The translations under genes were made by a program, and so were the position numbers. From Cryptoclostridium sp036644995 (GTDB lineage Bacteria > Bacillota > Dehalobacteriia > UBA7702): a stretch of DNA of 16,372 nucleotides. Shown here in pieces: positions 15,150-16,372 of the stretch. A model generated the notes under the pieces. The model did not search any database. It saw only the letters and a list, made by a program, of their open reading frames with translations, and had not been told where the DNA came from. The stretch covers positions 1-16,372 of the forward strand of contig JAVXOZ010000040.1 of NCBI GenBank assembly GCA_036644995.1, written 5' to 3'. Position 1 is the stretch's first letter. Every line of letters begins with the position of its first letter.

Positions 15150-15300
15150 TGTAATTTTAATTCTCCCTTATATTTTTTATTAATTTTTAAAAGTGATACC
15201 ACAACAATGTGGCAAAAATAAATGCCGCAAATACCATAAAGCATATTTTACAACAGCTTTTTTTTTAAATTAAACTATTAAGCCTACCTTGACAGATTTA

Positions 15301-16059
15301 TTATTTTTTTCCGCCAACCACAAACATAGGCGTATTGCCATACTCCAATTTTTGTCTCTCATTATATATTTTTTCATTAAGATTTATTTCGGAAAATATT
15401 TTTGTGAAACCAATATTCATTAAAGTTTCCAAATCCCAAATTGGTCTATTATATCTACCCATAGGTAGTTTTTCACTTATTCTTTCAGATTCTGCCATAT
15501 CACAATGGTCGTGGGTGGCTTCTCCATATTTTTTGCGCACTGCTTCTACATCTTCTTCATGCTTCTTTTGCAATTCATCATCAAATAAATAGCCATTCCA
15601 ATTTGCATCAAAAATCAAAAGATGACCTCCGGGTTTTAATACCCTTAACCATTCTTTATAGGTTTTTTTAGGATATTCCAGTATCCAAGTTAAATTTCGA
15701 GAAATCAATAAATCAAAGCTATTATCGGCAAAATCCAAGGCTTGGCAATCCATACGCAAAAAGTTAGCAACTACCCCTTGGTGCATTGCATTTTCCATTG
15801 CGCAACCCAGCATATTTTCGGTTAAATCAATCCCTGTAACATCATGACCATCTAAACCAAATATAATAGGGAAAAAACCGGGTCCTGTACCAATATCTAA
15901 TATTTTCAACTTAGTATTTTTACTTCCATGGGGTAAATATTGATATACCAATTCTCGCCATACATCTTTTCCTTCACTTTCTAAATCCTTTTTAATACCT
16001 GTACTATACTGTTGAGCCTCTCCTTCCCAATAATTTTTAATTTTACTTTCCAATACCAT
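15301..16059 (-). CDS. Class I SAM-dependent methyltransferase
   Basis: A 252-residue soluble methyltransferase. It has motif I LDIGTGPGF (54-62), an acidic residue after strand 2 (GIDLTENML, Asp78), DCQALDF (104-110), and DLLISRNLTWILEYP (116-130) as the motif II/active-site segment. Then come EWLRVLKPGGHLLIFDANW (136-154), a variable charged C-terminal region with HDHCDMAE (183-190), and the MFVVGGKK end. The start at 16059 has AGGAGG ten bases upstream; a longer frame to 16113 would run through the leader terminator. It is the first gene of the nik operon and is preceded by a long leader. The substrate is unknown. From its position, methylation of a small nickel-binding molecule is possible, but a housekeeping quinone- or ubiE-like role cannot be excluded. 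Confidence 0.85.
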   Translation of the reverse strand: MVLESKIKNYWEGEAQQYSTGIKKDLESEGKDVWRELVYQYLPHGSKNTKLKILDIGTGPGFFPIIFGLDGHDVTGIDLTENMLGCAMENAMHQGVVANFLRMDCQALDFADNSFDLLISRNLTWILEYPKKTYKEWLRVLKPGGHLLIFDANWNGYLFDDELQKKHEEDVEAVRKKYGEATHDHCDMAESERISEKLPMGRYNRPIWDLETLMNIGFTKIFSEINLNEKIYNERQKLEYGNTPMFVVGGKK

Positions 16060-16295
16060 AAAATACATTCCTCCTAATTTTAATACATAAAAAAGCCATG
16101 AAAACAATAGCACTGATACACTGTGCTTTTGCCTTCATGGCTTTTATAAACTACATTATTCTTTTAAAAAATGCTTTTTAATAAGTTTAAAGATAAATAC
16201 ATTTTGATATCTAAAAACAACTTACATAACAAAGGTATGCTTACATAGCAAATTTTATACGGCTACTGCCATAAATATAATTTCATTACTGCTCA
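16060..16295 (-). promoter_or_regulatory. Long 5' leader of the methyltransferase-nik operon
   Basis: From the predicted start near 16289 the transcript has about 230 bases before the methyltransferase. Just after the start is the hairpin TATGGC-AGTA-GCCGTA (minus strand, 16273-16258, one G-T wobble). Two imperfect 13-base direct repeats follow, CTTACATA[A/G]CAAA on the plus strand at 16221-16233 and 16240-16252. After an AT-rich stretch comes a full intrinsic terminator at 16089-16145. No known riboswitch core (NiCo, SAM-I, TPP) is recognised. The layout fits transcription attenuation. Confidence 0.5.
16089..16145 (-). terminator. Intrinsic terminator in the leader, before the methyltransferase gene
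   Basis: Read on the minus strand, AAAAGCCATGAA (16145-16134) pairs with TTCATGGCTTTT (16102-16091), 12 base pairs, and the stem runs straight into six T residues. An inner stem AGCAC / GTGCT lies within the loop. It sits about 30 bases before the gene's own ribosome-binding site and downstream of a promoter, with no gene between, which points to attenuation. It could instead end a gene beyond the window edge. Confidence 0.75.
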
Positions 16296-16324
16296 AGTAT
16301 AAGTGTCCAAAGAAAAATAGTCAA
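16296..16324 (-). promoter_or_regulatory. Sigma-A promoter of the methyltransferase-nik operon
   Basis: On the minus strand, TTGACT (16324-16319) and TATACT (16301-16296) are 17 bases apart, matching the consensus at 10 of 12 positions. No other gene lies between it and the methyltransferase. No palindrome of the NikR (GTATGA/TCATAC) or Fur type overlaps it. Confidence 0.75.
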
Positions 16325-16372
16325 TGTCTTTTTTTGTCCTTTTCCATCAAAAAACAAGTTTTTCTTCATAAA

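Noticed and set aside
16290..16330. NikR or Fur operator over the nik promoter
   Set aside because: No GTATGA/TCATAC pair or Fur-type palindrome can be found there.

Overview
The window looks like a low-GC, Gram-positive anaerobe of the Bacillota (Clostridia-like). The base composition is AT-rich, ribosome-binding sites are strong GGAGG types, and promoters are near-consensus sigma-A. The thiS-F-G-H-E gene order, CooT, a DUF3842-type protein and the trace of an S-layer homology domain all fit. The genus cannot be named from sequence alone.

Layout. Positions 1-216 are a striking array of G-rich 6- and 7-base tandem repeats, ending in a short sequence that recurs at 6134-6155. Next comes a lone SUKH/SMI1-KNR4 immunity-type gene on the minus strand (246-779). 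A perfect TTGACA-N17-TATAAT promoter (1001-1029) with a short terminator-bearing leader then drives the plus-strand thiamine operon thiSFGHE (1150-4490). These genes build the thiazole phosphate half of thiamine and join it to the pyrimidine half. No thiC, thiD or classical TPP riboswitch is in view.

Positions 4491-5325 are a genomic scar: a fragment of an S-layer homology domain, overlapping inverted repeats, a strong stand-alone promoter, a possible membrane-protein remnant on the minus strand, and only the last ~75 codons of a CbiO-like ECF-transporter ATPase. Two intact small genes follow, a DUF3842-type protein and the nickel-binding protein CooT.

From 16.3 kb back to 6.2 kb everything is on the minus strand and reads as one operon of about 10 kb. 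A consensus promoter and ~230-nt leader with an intrinsic terminator lead into a SAM-dependent methyltransferase. Then come a NikA-type lipoprotein, NikB and NikC permeases, NikD and NikE ATPases, and a heterodimeric ABC transporter of the CydDC/YbtPQ/IrtAB-like type. NikA is recognisable by long colinear similarity to the E. coli protein, including the Trp and His of its ligand pocket.

Taken together, the right two thirds of the window is about nickel: a decayed ECF nickel/cobalt ATPase and CooT on one side, and a complete NikABCDE importer on the other. The linkage of NikABCDE to a methyltransferase and a two-subunit ABC exporter/importer pair, under a leader terminator, is the best candidate for an undescribed system here, possibly production, export or uptake of a small nickel-chelating molecule. 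That function is inference; only the gene content and layout are seen directly.
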